DNA of 64,000 nt from Helicoverpa zea (GCF_022581195.2 NC_061465.1:6636501-6700500); one strand, 5' to 3'; counted from the stretch's first letter, positions 42,801-52,786 are shown. The notes: generated from the sequence alone by a model not told the origin. Translations and numbers: made by a program.

Positions 42801-43795
42801 AAAGCATGTCAGACTAAACTAAATTTTGTCGTGTTGGGGGACCGCTCTAATTTATTAGCTTAACGTTAGAAGTAATTATATACTACTTCTTATAACTTTT
42901 TATAAATATAATTTTGTTTAGATACGTGTTTTTTTTATACGAATGTTGTAATTAAGTAGGTATCATTTGATTAATGTACTATTTTTAAAGGTAAAAAGCG
43001 GTCCCCCGACACGTCAAAATTTAGTTTAGTCTGACATGCTTTAGTTGGTACTTACGTAGTGTTAAAAGTTATTTTTTGCTTTTTATAGGGTTTAGCGTTT
43101 TTAACCTTTTGTCATAATAATAGCGTGCTTTTTTTGGGTCGGGGGTTTTTTAAATTTATAATTTAATTTTATTTCATGCTTTTTGAAGGAGCTACTTAAT
43201 TTTTCCTTCTTTCATTTAATTTCTTTTATTTTAAGATGTGGTCGCTATATGCGATCTCGGCCAAAGGAAGCTGTTTAACAATCCTCATGACAAACTGGCT
43301 CTGGGAGAATTGCACAGTTTGAGAAACAATAAAGATTATCCTTTGATAATTTTAGACTTTCAGCAAAAATACATATAAATCGGTTTATCCGTTTCATTCC
43401 GGCATTCCAGGGTTTCATCCGCCACATCCTATTTCCTGCATCAGGTTCTAGTCAATTAGAAAAATGAAGAGAGCTAGTCAAGACAAATTCAACGAGCCCA
43501 AACTCGATGGGTTTACTAAAAGGCAGTTCAGGGTTACGTCTCCTATCTTCGTGTCCTAACAGCAGACCAGCTCAGTGGTTCCAGAAGACATTAGTGTTTC
43601 AAATGTCTGATCCCACATATGCTTGCAAGTAAACTGAGCGTGTAACATTCCTATCACACCTAACAAACGAGCTGATGACCTTGAAGACCTGAACCGATTT
43701 CTACCAAACATAGCTAAGAACACTCCCGAATGACATACCTTTCAAACAAAAAAAACCGCATTACAATCGGATCATCCGTTTGGGAGCTACGATGC

Positions 43796-43847
<52 letters not shown>

Positions 43848-44811
43848 TCAAACTTATAACACCCCGTCGTTTTTGCGTCGGGGGTTAAAAAAAAATACTT
43901 TTACACCCAAAATTTTTACTAGTATAATCAAATTTTTTTAGAAAAGAGGGTATGTATAACTCATATTGCTTAGAACCGAATAACCGTGCAGGTCGTATAA
44001 TACAACGTACAAGCAGCTGTCGGTCGTAAAAACATGAAGACATAATTAATTGTAAATACACCCTACAATCATTTTTAAAACGTAAGCTCTGCTGAGAAAC
44101 AATTGTCGTAATGTCACTTGGTCTTGGAGAATCTACAATCCACAGATTCACTGTTTATTCACAAAATATTTACATTAATTGAAAAAAAAAACTTACATAT
44201 ACATATACGTACATATTTCTAAATCCGGCTAATGATACTTGTACTCCAAACAAAAAGTTACAAATACTCCTAACTTTAAAATTATGAAATTATAGTTCGG
44301 CCATTCAGAGAATGCGTTCCTGACACGTCGCGATTGAACTGACGACGTAACTTTGCAATGGCGTTGCAGTTACGATAAAAATATTTTTGCTGGTTGTTTA
44401 CCGTTTTAACAATTGAGGAGCATTAAAACAACATTATTATATCAATAATCAATGAATGTAGTTACGTCGTCAGTTCAATCGCGACGTGTCAGGAACGCAT
44501 TCTCTGAATGGCCGAACTATAGTCTTACCAAGAGATTGCCCAAGTGACCGAAACATTGAACAACTGAATTCGGTTAGATTGATCTAATAAAGTTTCTTTA
44601 TCATTACAGGTATCGCAAACGGCTAAAAGCGGCTGAAGAAGGCGTACCTATCGGGCCTTCGATCGTCCCCCCCATGCCGGCCAGCGAAGTGAGTCCGGCG
44701 GTGGCGCCCAACGACAGCCGCCTCCCGCCCTCCGTGTCGCCTGAGCTCGTACTCTTCTGCCGAAAGATATACGACTTCAGATCCAAGAAAATACACGTAC
44801 CCAACAAATGA
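12625..44811 (+). CDS. wge: Winged eye-like BAH-domain chromatin protein (TNRC18/BAHCC1 family), ten coding exons
   Basis: Exons: 12625-12832, 18333-18389, 38569-38669, 39197-39301, 39408-39504, 39650-39840, 39984-41879, 42018-42180, 42429-42597 and 44610-44811. All have AG/GT borders and the phases join without a break into 1,062 codons plus TGA. Residues about 90-255 are rich in Pro, Tyr, Gly and Cys. Residues 254-885 are a long, charged, probably disordered region with Lys/Arg clusters that look like nuclear signals (for example about 834-850). Residues about 888-1005 form a BAH domain with the family-typical [18 protein letters not shown] and [13 protein letters not shown] stretches. Known relatives (Drosophila winged eye, human TNRC18/BAHCC1) are nuclear chromatin factors whose BAH domain binds modified histones. 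The start ATG has an in-frame TAG 21 bp upstream in genomic DNA. Coding exons are split by an intron of about 26 kb. Non-coding 5' exons are not resolved. Confidence 0.88.
12833..18332 (+). other. Intron between winged eye exon 1 and the microexon
   Basis: AT-rich intron of about 5.5 kb. CRE palindromes lie at 14570-14577 and 15454-15461 and a TATA/initiator pair at 16574-16604. I see no recognisable transposon and no other exon. Confidence 0.55.
16574..16604 (+). promoter_or_regulatory. Candidate core promoter: TATAAAAA plus TCAGTC initiator
   Basis: TATAAAAA starts at 16574 and an arthropod-type initiator TCAGTC spans 16599-16604, with the A 27 bp downstream of the TATA start, which is the usual spacing. 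The surrounding 16500-16640 is GC-richer than the intron. It could drive an internal transcript of the winged eye gene or a non-coding RNA. Chance occurrence is possible. Confidence 0.3.
18333..18389 (+). CDS. wge: winged eye 57-bp microexon encoding a CTCSLC segment
   Basis: A polypyrimidine tract and AG (tattgtttcag) precede 57 bp, then a strong donor (acg|gtgagt). Entering in phase 1 from exon 1, it reads without stop and leaves in phase 1, exactly the phase needed at 38569. The 19 added residues include Cys at about 74, 76 and 79 (CTCSLC), a spacing compatible with metal binding. Skipping it keeps frame, so it may be alternatively spliced. It lies 5.5 kb from the exon before and 20 kb from the exon after. 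Exon status is inferred from splice signals and phase only. Confidence 0.65.
19173..19215. promoter_or_regulatory. Cluster of homeodomain-type TAAT/ATTG cores
   Basis: Within about 40 bp there are repeated taattg, ttaatt and caatt cores next to a GC-richer patch. That density is common in homeodomain-responsive insect enhancers, but AT-rich introns produce such cores by chance. Weak candidate. Confidence 0.2.
21180..21390 (+). repeat. Diverged lepidopteran retroposon tail
   Basis: The stretch ends acgcgagtgaaaccacaggc-gagaagctag and contains gaaacataggctgtatttta, matching the 3' part of the repeat at 187-380 in the same orientation. The 5' portion is decayed and the left border is approximate. 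Confidence 0.6.
23740..24007 (+). promoter_or_regulatory. GC-richer intronic island followed by a good splice donor, possible alternative first exon
   Basis: A CpG-containing patch (about 23745-23830) precedes an AT-rich segment ending at ccttcaag|gtaagcg (donor at 24008). I see no convincing acceptor immediately upstream, which fits a first exon rather than an internal one. If real, it would be an untranslated leader for a shorter winged eye transcript, since the next coding exon lies at 38569. Speculative. Confidence 0.2.
27077..27815. repeat. GC-rich dispersed repeat bounded by TTA runs
   Basis: About 700 bp of markedly GC-rich sequence in an AT-rich intron, flanked on both sides by TTA runs (27077-27092 and 27797-27813). 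I recall near-identical sequence (around the cccactcgccacttaccacg part) from many lepidopteran genomic clones, where it sits in non-LTR retrotransposons. The two TTA runs could be a target duplication or the result of insertion into a microsatellite. It has no long open frame. Confidence 0.55.
27816..28080 (-). repeat. 3' end of a LINE-type element, reverse orientation
   Basis: The segment starts ctttattgcacacataaata and continues through cgagcttaacccagtg. On the + strand this reads as the reversed 3' UTR of a common lepidopteran LINE, the (AATAA)-type tail being the TTA run to its left. The right border, about 27960-28080, is uncertain. The family name is not resolvable without a search. Confidence 0.5.
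29742..29772. repeat. 31-bp near-perfect palindrome
   Basis: Two 15-bp arms (acaaaatgctctata and its exact reverse complement) are separated by a single base at 29757. It could be a cruciform-prone remnant of an inverted-repeat element or a chance palindrome. A second short hairpin with a perfect 10-bp stem lies at 29964-29988. Confidence 0.6.
30116..30346. mobile_element. 231-bp MITE with perfect 61-bp terminal inverted repeats, copy 1
   Basis: It starts tatagttcggccattcagag and ends in its exact reverse complement. The inverted repeats are 61 bp without mismatch, around a 109-bp AT-rich loop. Flanking TA on each side is compatible with a TA target duplication (Tc1/mariner-like), although TATA may belong to the terminus. 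It is identical over its whole length, and in the same orientation, to the copy at 44291-44521. It has no coding capacity. Confidence 0.88.
32582..32810 (+). repeat. Lepidopteran interspersed repeat (LINE-derived type)
   Basis: The sequence tgatgatgtcctcctagccg, continued through cgcagacacaggtgcactca and ccgacacgaccggagagaga, is one I recognise as a high-copy lepidopteran repeat, commonly the 3' region of an RTE-like LINE. The open frames over it (for example 32669-32854) are not genes. The right border is approximate. Confidence 0.7.
33800..33840. repeat. Short tandem repeat, 15-bp unit
   Basis: Two exact units of aaatatttctggaag (33800-33814, 33815-33829) are followed by a degenerate third unit. 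It is probably a local slippage product with no evident function. Confidence 0.75.
38569..39840 (+). CDS. wge: winged eye exons 3-6: Pro/Tyr-rich N-terminal region
   Basis: Four exons (38569-38669, 39197-39301, 39408-39504, 39650-39840) encode residues 89-253, in phases 1-0, 0-0, 0-1 and 1-0. The translation is rich in Tyr, Pro and His (for example [21 protein letters not shown]), then has a Cys-containing stretch ([13 protein letters not shown]) that I recall as conserved among insect winged eye proteins. The exon at 38569 completes codon 89 from the microexon or, if that is skipped, codon 70 from exon 1; both give Gly. Confidence 0.82.
39984..41879 (+). CDS. wge: winged eye exon 7: large charged, disordered central region
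   Basis: 1,896 bp, phase 0 to 0, residues 254-885. Ala/Pro/Arg-rich at the start, then Lys-, Glu-, Ser- and Thr-rich with short basic clusters, an acidic run (near 41440-41520), and an Arg-rich segment (about 834-850) before the BAH domain. Its ends (about 41650-41830 and 40100-40260) are much more GC-rich than the middle. Long reverse-strand frames here (41117-41830, 40712-41098) are shadows of this exon. Confidence 0.85.
42018..44811 (+). CDS. wge: winged eye exons 8-10: BAH domain and C-terminus
   Basis: Exons 42018-42180, 42429-42597 and 44610-44811 encode residues 886-1062. The BAH domain includes [56 protein letters not shown] and EYCRYRKR, matching TNRC18/BAHCC1/winged eye. The final ~45 residues end [15 protein letters not shown]. 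The intron before the last exon (42598-44609) is mostly transposon-derived. Confidence 0.9.
42727..43116. mobile_element. Foldback element with 120-bp inverted arms
   Basis: Arms at 42727-42846 and 42997-43116 are reverse complements over 120 bp with about two mismatches, separated by a 150-bp AT-rich loop. It lies in the last winged eye intron, so the pre-mRNA would carry a long near-perfect hairpin. No clear target duplication could be seen at the ends. It is a non-autonomous inverted-repeat transposon of unknown superfamily. Confidence 0.85.
43130..43893 (+). repeat. Lepidopteran interspersed repeat ending in a gtcgggggttaaaa tail
   Basis: The stretch runs from tttttttgggtcgggggtt to gcgtcgggggttaaaaaa and includes ccgaatgacatacctttcaa, cgtttgggagctacgatgcc and an AC microsatellite followed by agacacgtcaaacttataac. 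I recognise this order as a common lepidopteran retroposon. The same gtcgggggtt phrase occurs at both ends in direct orientation, so it may be two fragments. Borders are approximate. Confidence 0.6.
43801..43840. repeat. (AC)20 microsatellite
   Basis: Twenty uninterrupted AC units inside the interspersed repeat at 43130-43893, where this position is normally CA- or CAGA-rich. Likely polymorphic. Confidence 0.95.
44291..44521. mobile_element. 231-bp MITE, copy 2, identical to 30116-30346
   Basis: Same 231 bp, same 61-bp perfect inverted repeats and same orientation as copy 1, with TA on both flanks. It lies 88 bp upstream of the last winged eye exon. I compared the two copies by eye base for base and found no difference. 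Confidence 0.88.
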
Positions 44812-46501
44812 ACTCCCACGCGGTACCCTCTGGATATCGTTCGTAAGATCTGTGTGGATCTGTGCACCGGACATGAGACGTCGACGCGCTACGGTAGCGC
44901 CAAAACAAATTTTTATAATGCATTTTACCTGAAGAAAGTGAAGCACCAAAGTAACGTCTCGAAGATTAAACTAGCACGTCGGCGGCACGTCATGATGCTC
45001 GGTGTGTGACGGCGGATGGACGCTCCCAGTCCTCTAAGGACTTGATCATTTATCTAGTATATAGTATCTCATCGCAAACCTTTAAATTAGTACAAAAACG
45101 CGTTCCCGGGTGCAAATCGTAGAATGTGTGACCTGTGGCCATTTTATGTGAAAATAAACTACGTAATCGTTGTGTTAGTAATCGCCGATCGGTCAGTTTT
45201 GTTGCTTGTGTCGTGATTTGTCGTAGAAGTTTGTTTCGTATTTAGATTTACAGTGATTTGCGATTCAAATAATTTGGACGAATAATTATTTGTATCAAAG
45301 GATGCCTTTTATAATGTGTAAGTAGTTGTAAGAAAATCATGTTTGAAGAAGATGCATAATTATGTATAGCAATATATTTTTCTTTTTGCTTGAAGTTAAG
45401 ATGAGCGAATGTCCTATTTATTCTCACTCCTGCAAAAGTGATGAGAAAGCTGAGTACTGATTCGATGGCTATTCTGTATAGCTGATACGATTTTGTATGA
45501 CTTTTAAGTTTTGATTGGCTACTCGGAAAATGAAAAGGCATTTATAATTATTACAATTATGTTTAATTATGTACCTATTTGTTATATTGTTGCACAGACA
45601 TTATCGAGTTATATTGTCTGTGTATTGTTGTCAAGGTAGAGTCTATATTAAATTATTCTTTTATTTTTTAAGAGCACATAGATGCGCGTGAGCAATGTCA
45701 GAATCGTCGCGATTGGATCTCTTCTGTATATTTGTTCGCGGTTTGGTACATCACAGACAGGTGCAATGGCGCCACAGCTAGCGATACACGTATCGTTTCA
45801 AACCATACTATTTAAGTTTCTAAAATATACGCGACTCTTGCAAAGAGTCACCAATTTTATATTAAGTAGTTATTGATACATCACAAATTTTGCAAGTTTT
45901 ATAATTTAATGTAATAGGAACGTAATTTTAATCGGATAACGGGGTGAAGGTTGCCTCAGTTCAGTTCCGTATTGTGTAGAGCCCGCCTACAAGTTGCATC
46001 TCCGTACCCGTAGGCGTGTCCGCGTGTTTGTATCCGCAGTAGATTTTTAAACTTTTTAATAATATCAATTAATGGATAGAACGCAAATATAATGAACGTT
46101 AACCCTGCCTTCAGAGGAATTGATTTTAAATTTGCATTTCGGCCTTTAACATCCAAAGTAGGAAGTAATTGTTTTAAGTAGGACCGGTCCAGAGTAGTTA
46201 CAGGAAGACTGATTTTGCAAAAATGAGCAAGAGCATGTTGCCTATTTACTTTATTTAATTAGCAACATTACCTTCATGGAAATTCAATTATTTTTTTTAT
46301 TATTTCATTTACACGTCAGCCAATATTTACAATTTACGGAAAATAACAAATGGGAACATTGTAACATATTTTAAATGTAATATTAGAGCATAGATGTAAA
46401 CAAAAAAACACTTTGGTGTTAAAGAGATATATTGTAAGACTATAATAGTGAAATCTCTTTATCATTAGAAACATAATTTTAAGTAGTGCGATCGAAATAA
46501 A
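44812..46501 (+). other. Probable winged eye 3' UTR
   Basis: AT-rich sequence after the TGA. Poly(A) signals AATAAA occur at 45153-45158 and 46496-46501, so short (about 350 nt) and long (about 1.7 kb) 3' UTRs are both possible. A further AATAAA lies near 46730. No recognisable coding or repeat content. Confidence 0.45.
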
Positions 46502-47837
46502 GAATTATATTTAACGTTATATTTCCCGTGTGGAAAATTAAAAAAGGGCATTTATACGTTTCAATTTGATTACCTATTACGTCACTTCCTGCCTTCACTA
46601 TTTCCTACAATGTATCTCTGTATTGTGTTGACTATTATTTTTGTAAATACTATAATTTTGTTTTAGAACTTGCTATTATTTGTTATCTATCTAGTGAGAT
46701 TTGTAAACGCTAACTGTATTGATAATTCCAAATAAATGGAGGTAATATTCTCTACGATTCATGTGAAATGTGCATTCCGTTTAACGATAGATAAATATAA
46801 ATTTTAGAGTCATACAATATCATTGTCTACCAAACAGGCATCACTACAGTATTTTTCGTTTCCTTTCCTAAGCTGTACCTTATTTACATTTGGTAAATTA
46901 TAGTACAGGTCTACCTGAATATACATATACCTTTAGGTATAACCACGATGGTATTGACTAACCGAAACTTATGTCTTCTAAAACTAATTTTAAGGCATTT
47001 TGTTCCTACAGCATAAACTATGTTATTTTATTCTCATAAGTTATGTATGGCACAATCTCACTGGTTGTCTATTCCAAAGCTTAAGTTTTCTATGTTCTTT
47101 TTTCTTTATCATTGCTTGATGCCAAAAATTTTGCTGCGAAAAATCTATTATTCAGTAATGATGTAATACCAATCTCCTTCTATTTAGGTTAAAGGATGAC
47201 GGGGGAGTCGGCGCCTGATTGTTTCCAGCTAATATTTATAGTCCATACCTAGTATCTAGGTCCAATGAGAACTCCAGTTTTAATTAAAACTAATGAATCC
47301 CTTAGCATGCTTACAACTGTATTTATCGTAGTCTGTGTAGGTGATAGTTCTAGAGCACAAAGTACCCACAAATGGACGCTCTTTACAATTACTCATGTGC
47401 TGATTCTCCCGACATCAATACTCATTATTAATTAATCATAGAATTAATGAGTAAATTCCATAATAATACTATTATTACTATAAGTGAGCTCTCCCTTGCT
47501 TGTAGGAGGATTGTTTTAAATGTTACCTGGACAAAGTGCGATTGCAACCTTCTATAGTCAATGATTTTAGTGTTAGCTCTACTAATAAGGAAGAATACCT
47601 TGTTTTTATTATTTATTTTGTTTCAATGAAAATTATATAGGTATATTTTATTATCGTAAACTAAATAGTTATGTTGGCTGTAATTTAATATTGATGTAAT
47701 TAATATATGTATTTTTATTTCAACTTTGAATTTTCATTTCCAACGACAATCCTTACCTTCCTACCTACGTACCTAAGAGAACCCGATTCGGAAGAATCTG
47801 GACAGAAATTTAACATAATTCCAACATCGTTATATCT
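46502..47837. other. Intergenic spacer
   Basis: AT-rich, with no gene, hairpin or recognisable repeat that I can see. It may hold the very end of the winged eye 3' UTR. Confidence 0.5.
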
Positions 47838-48055
47838 ACGCTAATGAACAGTATCAGGAGGAAAATAGACCACACTAGCAGGCCTCTGTCACTCGACGTA
47901 CTTGCGAGCGATAAATGCCTACCGCTCGCTGGGTTACCGGTAGCCCCACGCGGCTCAGGGCTTTCAATAGTCACACGCGCCGCGCGCGTTCCAATATTAT
48001 TATTTTTATTTGGCTTATGTTTAACTGATCACCAGAAATAGTAACAAATAGCAGA

Positions 48056-48417
48056 CAAAAATAGTAAATGATCACCAAAATGAAACTCGCATTTTAATGT
48101 AAAATGATAACCAAAGTTTTAACACTTTGCTATCCCATTTAAGTGAAATTACTCCAAAATAAATCATGCGCAAGCCAAAAATAGTAAATGATCACCAAAA
48201 TTAAACCACCATTTTAAAGTAAAATGATAACCAAAGTTTTTACATTCTGCTATCCTATTTAAGCAAAATGAGTCCAAATAAATCATTGTTATCCCAAAAG
48301 TAGTAAATGATCACCAAAAGTAGTGAATGATCATCAAAATTATACCAGCGTTTTAATATAAAATGATAATCAAAGTTTTTACATCTTGCTATCCTGTTTA
48401 AGTAAACTGACTCCAAA
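48056..48417. repeat. Tandem repeat, three units of about 120 bp
   Basis: Units at 48056-48175, 48176-48294 and 48295 to about 48417 each begin caaaa-tagtaaatgatcacc and continue through a gataaccaaagttttta and a tgctatcc phrase. Units differ by scattered substitutions, and the third carries an extra partial copy of its own start. Confidence 0.85.
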
Positions 48418-48547
48418 AAAATAAGTTCGGCCTGATACAATAAATGTAATTACATTATGGGGACCCTTTTCCTGCACTAGGGTGGAAAATTGTCTATTGC
48501 ATGCCTCTAAACAGTGCGATAAGAGTGTGTTTTCGAGGGAGTGTATT

Positions 48548-48660
48548 GAGAAACACATTCTTCTTCTTCTTTCTCCTGCCCTGTTCCCAATTTTACTTGG
48601 GGTCGGCGCAATATGTCATTTTCTTCCATTTTCCCCTGTCACTCGTCATACTGACACTCA
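48548..48660 (+). repeat. Lepidopteran interspersed repeat fragment
   Basis: The stretch with ctcctgccctgttcccaatt and acttggggtcggcgcaatat is a phrase I recognise as a frequent lepidopteran repeat. It is apparently inserted in, or part of, the composite element around it. The open frames at 48482-48769 across it are not genes. Confidence 0.6.
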
Positions 48661-49453
48661 CGCATGCATTGCAAGCCGGACACATAACTTAATATGGCAT
48701 CATAATACTTTATTTGATAATAAGCCTACATTTTATGGCAATCACAGTGACTTATTTAGGCAAAAATAATACATTAATTTGGTCGTCAAGAGTTGGTGAT
48801 CATTTACTAAATTTGGTGGTCGAATACAATTTAAAGTGAAGTCGTGACTAAAATAGCTGGTACTATTACATTTTTAGACTTTATTTTTCTGGTGTTCAGT
48901 AGATTTTTCTGGTTGCAAAACTAAGGGTATCAAAGCATTTTATGGTGGTCATTATATTTGTTCCCTTTTTATTTCGTGGCATGTTATGCTGTTGGTTTTT
49001 TAAGCTACCTAACAAACTGATGGATTATTTTGAGTTGTGTTGGTTTATATGCGACTATTGTAAGATTTAGAAACATTTTCTATTTATGAACTTATCTAGT
49101 AATTCTATTTTTTTTAATAAATTAATACTTATCTACTTTATGATTTTAACAACAGAGATCATTAGGTACTTATTTTACTTTAGATACCTACTTAGTTATA
49201 TGAACTGTATTGTGAGTTTTGTAGCTCAAAACACATCTCGAGTGTAAGTAGGTATAGTTCTGGTCCAACTTAATGACGACTCGGAACATTACGCGTGTCG
49301 CTACGCAGAAACCAATTTTAGGTATGTATCAACACTCGACGGAATTGTACCATATGGGGTATGGCACTTGTGCTCAAAAAATAGTTGGAAACCGCCTTTG
49401 ATTTTGACGAAAGCTTTACTTAAGTATTTACCTATGCTTACGTATTAGTTAAT

Positions 49454-49640
49454 ACTAGCTTCCGCCAGCGGCTTCGCCCGCGTGGTGTTGATAAAACGTA
49501 GCCTATGTGTTAATCCAGGGTATCACCTATCTACATACCAAGTTTCAATCAAATCGGTCCAGCCGTTTTTGCGTGATTGAATAACAAACATACATCCATA
49601 CATTCTCACAAACTTTCACATTTATAATATAAGTAGGATT
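49454..49640 (-). repeat. Lepidopteran retroposon tail, reverse orientation
   Basis: It reads ctagcttccgccagcggctt to the left and ttataatataagtaggatt to the right, the reversed layout of the family at 187-380. The middle carries aatcggtccagccgtttttg, typical of this repeat group. Its right edge directly abuts the target duplication of the next element. Confidence 0.65.
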
Positions 49641-49653
49641 TAGTAATATGTAC

Positions 49654-49731
49654 AATCCTCAATCCTCAATCCTTCTCCATGTGAGAGGAGGCCTGTGCCC
49701 AGCAGTGGGACGATAAAAAGGCTGTAACACA
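49654..49731 (+). mobile_element. Short retroposon with a 14-bp target-site duplication
   Basis: A 78-bp insert with the common lepidopteran phrase catgtgagaggaggcctgtg-cccagcagtgggacg. It is flanked by exact copies of TTAGTAATATGTAC at 49640-49653 and 49732-49745. A 14-bp duplication is typical of LINE-driven (target-primed) insertion. The insert is a very short, 5'-truncated 3' end, inserted after the neighbouring repeat at 49454-49640. Confidence 0.85.
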
Positions 49732-49745
49732 TTAGTAATATGTAC

Positions 49746-52700
49746 CCACACTCCATTTTAGTTGGCAATACAATAGTTAACTAAAGAAAAATATTATTGA
49801 TATTACTTTTTATTTAAAAACTCAGTTTTAAAAAAGGCTATCTTAAAATAAGCGTAACTTTGTTTTCCTACTTAAATATTAATTAATTGTAAGAAGCAAC
49901 CCTAAGCACGGCCACGGCACGGTTGCGGTCACTGAACTGGTCGCTATCGCATTGGAATAACAATTAAGCGCTCGAGCTTTTAAGGTTCATTTTATAACGC
50001 AGCTAGGAATTTGTAGGTAGTTGGGGAACTTGTAGGTGCTTATAACAGTAGGTATGGACCTTTTTGTATGGAGTGATTTATCTGTTACGTAGTAACTATT
50101 ATATAATTTGTGACACTAGTTCTACACACACGTCCTATAAAAAGTAGAGAATGTCTTACAAAAAACGGTCCCGATTATCTGTTCTACAAGTCTGACATGG
50201 GCCGGTAGACTAAACATTCAAATCGTGCCTTGTATTGTAGCTTTAGGTACCTAGCAGTAATAAAACTGCCCAAAATAAATTGTAAATATCGATTTATTTA
50301 TAGACTAACACGTCATGAAGCAAGTATACAATAAATAACATCCAACTTCCATTAACATGTTAATACAAAGTAGATATTACACATCAATTAAATTTTTCAA
50401 ATCACATCCAAAATTCTCAAGGATAACCTTATAACTTTATCAATACTAGGGTAAAGATATTATACATATAACCTTATTATCGCCACAGACATCTATAGAA
50501 TACAAACACCACTTTACCCACAACGCATTACCTATTCCTACTTTTGTCCTCAAATTAAGATGCATTATAAAATAAATATGGGTGCGAAATGCTTGTGGTG
50601 TTCTATGAGGTCGGTAGATGAATGGATTGTAGCAGAGCCTTGCTTGGAAGCTTCTAACTGACATATACCGACCATAATCAAGTTGGCTCCCACAACTTCA
50701 ACAGTACATTTTCCCTCCAAACACGATTTACGTACAAACAAATCAAATCAAACTATCTAAGGCCCGGCTGCCGTGTACAATATACAGATCTAATTTACTT
50801 CATAATAAGGAGGAATGTATAGCTGCATTTTTTGTTTTATAAATGTATGCCGAATGCCGACGTACAATCGAATGCAGCCACTACGTAAATCAGGTCATCA
50901 CTCAAGGATCTAGGTCAGGTTGGTTAAAGGTTGGTATGCGACCTCGTGTCAATGCACCCGCCACCCCATTTTATCTTTATAAATTGGCAGTTATAGATTC
51001 ACACTGCAGTATACTTTGATACTTTCTAGCTTTTACTGAAATGTAATAATACATTACGAGCGCAGGATGAGTAGTATGTCATTATTGAACACATACAGCC
51101 CAGATAGCTGTCTATTCTATTGGTAGCAGTGTTAAGGTCATGGCAGCAATTAACTAGTCAGTTGTCTCTAAAATCGTATCTCATATAAAACTAATAACGT
51201 CAATATAGAAAGAAGCCAACGGCGGGATGTCAGCTAGTTTGCAGCTACCTAACAGCTGCGCCGTGCCATGCCGTTCATATGTGCCATGACCTTTAGCATT
51301 AGGTAAAGTATTAACGCAATACTTTTACTTTTAAAAAATACTGCTCAAGCCTATTTCCGTACCATACAGGATATATGCAAGTTAACTATTCAAAATGTAT
51401 TGTATCATCTGTTTAGCATGCACCATAAAAATACTCCATTGATTGTGACGTCACACAACTGCGTCGCAAATCCGACAATCTGTTCTCTCTAGACATTTAC
51501 GATAATAGTTTTAAGACATCTTTCGAACATCGTATTAACTATATAGAATTAAATTAAGACATGAATCGCAATTAATATTGAACCTTTAACAGAGAAATAT
51601 CATATCAGTATAGATTATAAGAGCATAACCTTTGTACTATCACCGCCTTGCAGCAATGGGTACCACTTATAAGCATGAATCACTGCCTAAATGACTCATT
51701 AACACATGAAAATATGTATTTAAAAACAAATAATAGACATTCAGATAAGTAGCAACTTCTTAAGCATGCGGGAAAAACGTTTATTTATATGAAATACTTT
51801 CCCAAATAGATAAGAAATAGGTACAGCTAGCAAACGTAAGATACATTTATACAAATATGAAAACCAAAGATATAATCATAAACTGTGCGCTGAGTAAATA
51901 GGTACCTATTTAATTTTCACATCTTTTACATTCAGACAGTATTTCGTATAAAGTTTTACTTCCTGTTTTCAAACATTTAAATCTCAGGACTCAATACTAC
52001 TCTAGCTTTTTAACAATTACTACATTAAGGACATTTATTGTTTATACATAATATAAGGTTATTGCTTACACACATCCATCACCCAAAATATCTCCAACTC
52101 AAACTTTTGCTAGTGAATAGTAAGAAATTAAACCTCTAGGTCTCCCGTGCATATCTTTTAATGAACCAAATTGCATCAATATATTCAGGTGGATATGCTT
52201 AAAACAATTTACTTATAGATCTCAATAATTGCTACTTTTTATCACACAAGCAGAATACAGATCATACATTTTATGATCCTACTATAAAGTAATAATTACA
52301 TAATATTTGTTCAGACACCATACGTCTATAACTTGCACCCATAGAAGTTTGGATGTGTGCAGCCTTAACTAAAGTTTATTGTAATATAACACTTAGGCCA
52401 CAGGGAAAGCTTTCAAATGATACCATATTTAGTATCTTTAATTACAACATTGTGATGATTTCTGATTTGGCATCATAGCATTTTATTTACTGACAATATT
52501 ATATTTGACCACTGTCTTACCTAAAATTATTCACATACATTTAACATTACACTATATGTCCAATAATATAGGAAACCCCAAAAAACATAACATTTATGTA
52601 ATACCTACTTAATCAACACATGACATTATGTAAAGAATGACAGAAAAATAAATCTAACATTTTATCTAGTAATTTTTACAGTGGGTATAATAATGGCCAC

Positions 52701-52786
52701 AATAATGAAATCAAGCCTTCAATAATATTAAAATCATATTTAAAATAATTGAACTATGGCCAAGTCAGGTCTAACATCAGAATGCC
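49746..52786. other. Spacer and probable YKT6 3' UTR
   Basis: AT-rich DNA downstream of YKT6 on the minus strand. No gene or repeat is recognisable. Reverse-strand AATAAA hexamers exist (for example about 52485 and 52380), so the YKT6 3' UTR probably occupies at least the right-hand few hundred bases. A CRE palindrome lies at 51446-51453. Confidence 0.45.

Larger units (their letters stand above)
47838..48990. mobile_element. Composite repeat with three ~120-bp internal tandem units, class unresolved
   Basis: A GC-rich left block (about 47870-48000) is followed by three tandem units built around aaatgatcaccaaaa (48056-48417), an inserted interspersed repeat (about 48548-48660), and then inverted versions of the same phrase (ggtgatcatttactaaat at about 48796). 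GC-rich ends with internal tandem subrepeats and inverted copies occur in non-autonomous DNA transposons and Helitrons. I cannot identify termini, so class and borders are open. Confidence 0.5.
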
